A stretch of DNA of 5,914 nucleotides, from positions 1-5,914 of the forward strand of contig JAGBXL010000171.1 of assembly GCA_017629325.1 (NCBI GenBank), given 5' to 3'. How positions within the stretch are numbered: position 1 is the stretch's first letter; each line of letters begins with the position of its first letter. Source of the stretch: Clostridia bacterium (GTDB lineage: Bacteria; Bacillota; Clostridia; UMGS1810). Position numbers and translations under genes: made by a program. Under the pieces are notes generated by a model. It was not told the DNA's origin, ran no database searches, and saw nothing but the letters and a program-made list of their open reading frames with translations. Below are positions 5,118 to 5,914 of this stretch, piece by piece.

Positions 5118-5395
5118 TTAGCCATTGGAGTACTATCCGAACTCGCCTCAAAGCCTTGAAAACAGGCTTTTTCTTCGTTGTCGCTTTCGCCATACCTCGT
5201 ATTACCAAAAGCTTTCGCCTTGAAAAATCTCTGTTTTCAAGGCTTTGAGGTTTATAAAATTTTAGAAATAACAAATTTTATGATAGAATGAGGAAAAAAC
5301 GCAGGGAATATCGAACATATTTCCGAGTATTTTGACGAAATTATATCGAAAATTTGTATTTCCAAAACGGGTCCGGATAATACCCCAATGGCTAA
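5118..5395 (-). ncRNA. Structured alaS 5' leader, candidate cis-regulatory RNA
   Basis: The leader from the predicted start (about 5412) to the alaS ribosome binding site is about 300 nt. Its two ends pair over 28 nt (5368-5395 with 5118-5145): 24 Watson-Crick pairs, 3 G-U pairs and one C-A mismatch in the sense (minus) RNA. Directly abutting the 3' arm is a perfect 20-bp helix (5231-5250 with 5146-5165) closing a 65-nt loop. The remaining 5' segment holds a 9-bp hairpin (5254-5262 with 5273-5281) and a smaller bulged hairpin (5305-5311 with 5317-5324). No T-box sequence (AGGGTGGNACCGCG-like) and no U-tract terminator were seen. The outer helix ends 4 nt before the alaS ribosome binding site, so control of translation initiation or RNA stability is the most natural inference. 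I do not recognise the family. Confidence 0.7.
5146..5250 (-). repeat. 20-bp perfect inverted repeat with a competing local hairpin
   Basis: The arms 5146-5165 and 5231-5250 are perfect reverse complements of 20 bases. A third copy of the central decamer, gccttgaaaa on the plus strand, lies at 5217-5226 (the other same-orientation copy is at 5153-5162, the complement at 5234-5243). The sense-RNA segment GCCTTGAAAA (5234-5243) can therefore pair either locally with 5217-5226 (10 bp, 7-nt loop) or distally with 5153-5162 as part of the 20-bp helix. If the local pairing forms, the released distal arm can fold on itself as AAAGCC/GGCTTT (5165-5170 with 5150-5155). Confidence 0.85.
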
Positions 5396-5418
5396 GCTAA
5401 TTATACATATACAGATTA

Positions 5419-5447
5419 ATAATACATCAAAACTAATCCTAAGTCAA
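5419..5447 (-). promoter_or_regulatory. alaS promoter
   Basis: The minus strand reads TTGACT (5442-5447), a 17-bp spacer and TATTAT (5419-5424), a strong sigma-A match. The predicted start near 5412 leaves a leader of about 310 nt before the alaS ATG. It lies about 40 bp after the rdgB terminator tail, so alaS is an independent transcription unit. Confidence 0.88.
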
Positions 5448-5487
5448 TTAAATATGTTAATTTTTGTGCAATTGGTTAATAAAACTT

Positions 5488-5523
5488 AAAAAATTAGTCC
5501 TTTCTTTGACAAAGAAAGGACTA
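5488..5523 (-). terminator. Rho-independent terminator of rdgB
   Basis: The minus strand has a 13-bp stem (TAGTCCTTTCTTT, 5511-5523, with its complement at 5495-5507) around a GTC loop, followed after AA by TTTTTT (5488-5493). It starts 12 nt after the rdgB stop codon and insulates the alaS promoter. Confidence 0.93.
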
Positions 5524-5534
5524 TTGTGCAAAAA

Positions 5535-5914
5535 TTATTTTTCTATTGTATCGAGATACTCTTTTAGAGATGCAAGGGCTTTTCTTCTGTGGCTCACTGC
5601 GTTTTTCTCGTCGGCTGTAAGCTGGGCAAAAGTCTTTTTATATTCAGGAAAAAAGAATATTGGGTCAAAGCCGAAACCGCCATCGCCAATTTTTTTATCT
5701 GTTATAAAACCATCGCATCTTCCATAAAAGGCTCTTTGGGTGCCATCGGGTTCTATTAAAACAATGCATGAAATAAAATGAGCTGTTTTTTCTTCGGGTG
5801 CATAAGATTTCAAGTTTTCCAAAAGCTTATCCATGCCTTGATCGGGTGTTGTGCCGTCGCCTGCATAGCGGGCACTATATAAACCGGGGGCACCGTCTAA
5901 AACATCTACCTCAA
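5535..5914 (-). CDS. rdgB: RdgB/Ham1-type non-canonical purine NTP pyrophosphatase (3' part)
   Basis: This is the C-terminal part, about 126 codons, of a Ham1-family enzyme that hydrolyses dITP, ITP and XTP to monophosphates and pyrophosphate, keeping deaminated purines out of DNA and RNA. The frame is open to the right edge at 5914, so the start and roughly 70 N-terminal residues, including the DDSG catalytic region of the family, lie outside the window. An internal ATG at 5834 is not the start, because family sequence continues before it: VDVLDGAPGLYSARYAG, matching the conserved GxYSARYAG block. Downstream come GGFGFDPIFF, the substrate-specificity loop, and KNAVSHRRKAL, the conserved SHR purine-recognition segment. 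The C-terminus is normal and a strong terminator follows directly. Confidence 0.96.
   Translation of the reverse strand, partial: EVDVLDGAPGLYSARYAGDGTTPDQGMDKLLENLKSYAPEEKTAHFISCIVLIEPDGTQRAFYGRCDGFITDKKIGDGGFGFDPIFFFPEYKKTFAQLTADEKNAVSHRRKALASLKEYLDTIEK

Noticed and set aside
5086..5274. A 62-codon minus-strand frame within the alaS leader overlapping the alaS start, with an internal MAKATTKKKPVFKALRR stretch.
   Set aside because: Neither ATG has a usable ribosome binding site (the GAGG before the internal ATG is only 1 nt away). The coding pattern is just the reading of the two inverted-repeat arms, and nothing resembles a known small protein.
5267..5322. An 18-codon possible leader peptide (MFDIPCVFSS...) in the alaS leader, considered as an attenuator peptide.
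   Set aside because: It has no alanine codons and only a weak GGA before the ATG, so there is no support for translation-coupled attenuation.

Overview
The window reads as a chromosomal housekeeping segment from an AT-rich, low-GC Gram-positive bacterium, most likely a gut-type member of Clostridia. The reasons are strong AAGGAGG-type ribosome binding sites, near-consensus sigma-A promoters with 17-bp spacers, GNRA-capped U-tract terminators, the rpsU-yqeY pair, a YqeG-type HAD phosphatase and a Clostridia-style alanyl-tRNA synthetase with a cysteine-rich insertion. The genus cannot be fixed from this sequence. I see no mobile-element genes, CRISPR array or phage genes.

Every gene is on the minus strand, so in transcription order (right to left) the layout is: the 3' part of rdgB (Ham1-type nucleotide pyrophosphatase, cut by the right edge) with its own terminator; an alaS promoter and a long structured leader of about 300 nt; alaS; a 300-nt gap holding two adjacent branched inverted-repeat structures; a HinT-like HIT protein gene; a consensus promoter driving rpsU-yqeY, closed by a strong terminator; yqeG; and finally two tandem promoters plus a boxA-bearing leader that run out of the left edge, almost certainly into an rRNA operon. 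The genes share a translation and nucleotide-housekeeping theme: tRNA charging, ribosomal protein S21, a GatB/YqeY tRNA-amidotransferase-like protein, nucleotide-pool cleaning and rRNA synthesis.

The most interesting region is the alaS leader (about 5099-5412). It carries no T-box signature, although T-boxes commonly control alaS in this phylum. Instead a 28-nt long-range helix (5118-5145 with 5368-5395) encloses a perfect 20-bp helix (5146-5165 with 5231-5250). The 5' strand of that inner helix can alternatively form a perfect 10-bp local hairpin with 5217-5226, so two mutually exclusive folds are available, and the outer helix ends 4 nt before the alaS ribosome binding site. This is a candidate undescribed cis-regulatory RNA. 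The structured DNA between alaS and the HIT gene (2208-2421) is a second candidate, either a dispersed palindromic repeat or a structured RNA. All structure calls were made by eye from base complementarity, with no folding or database search.
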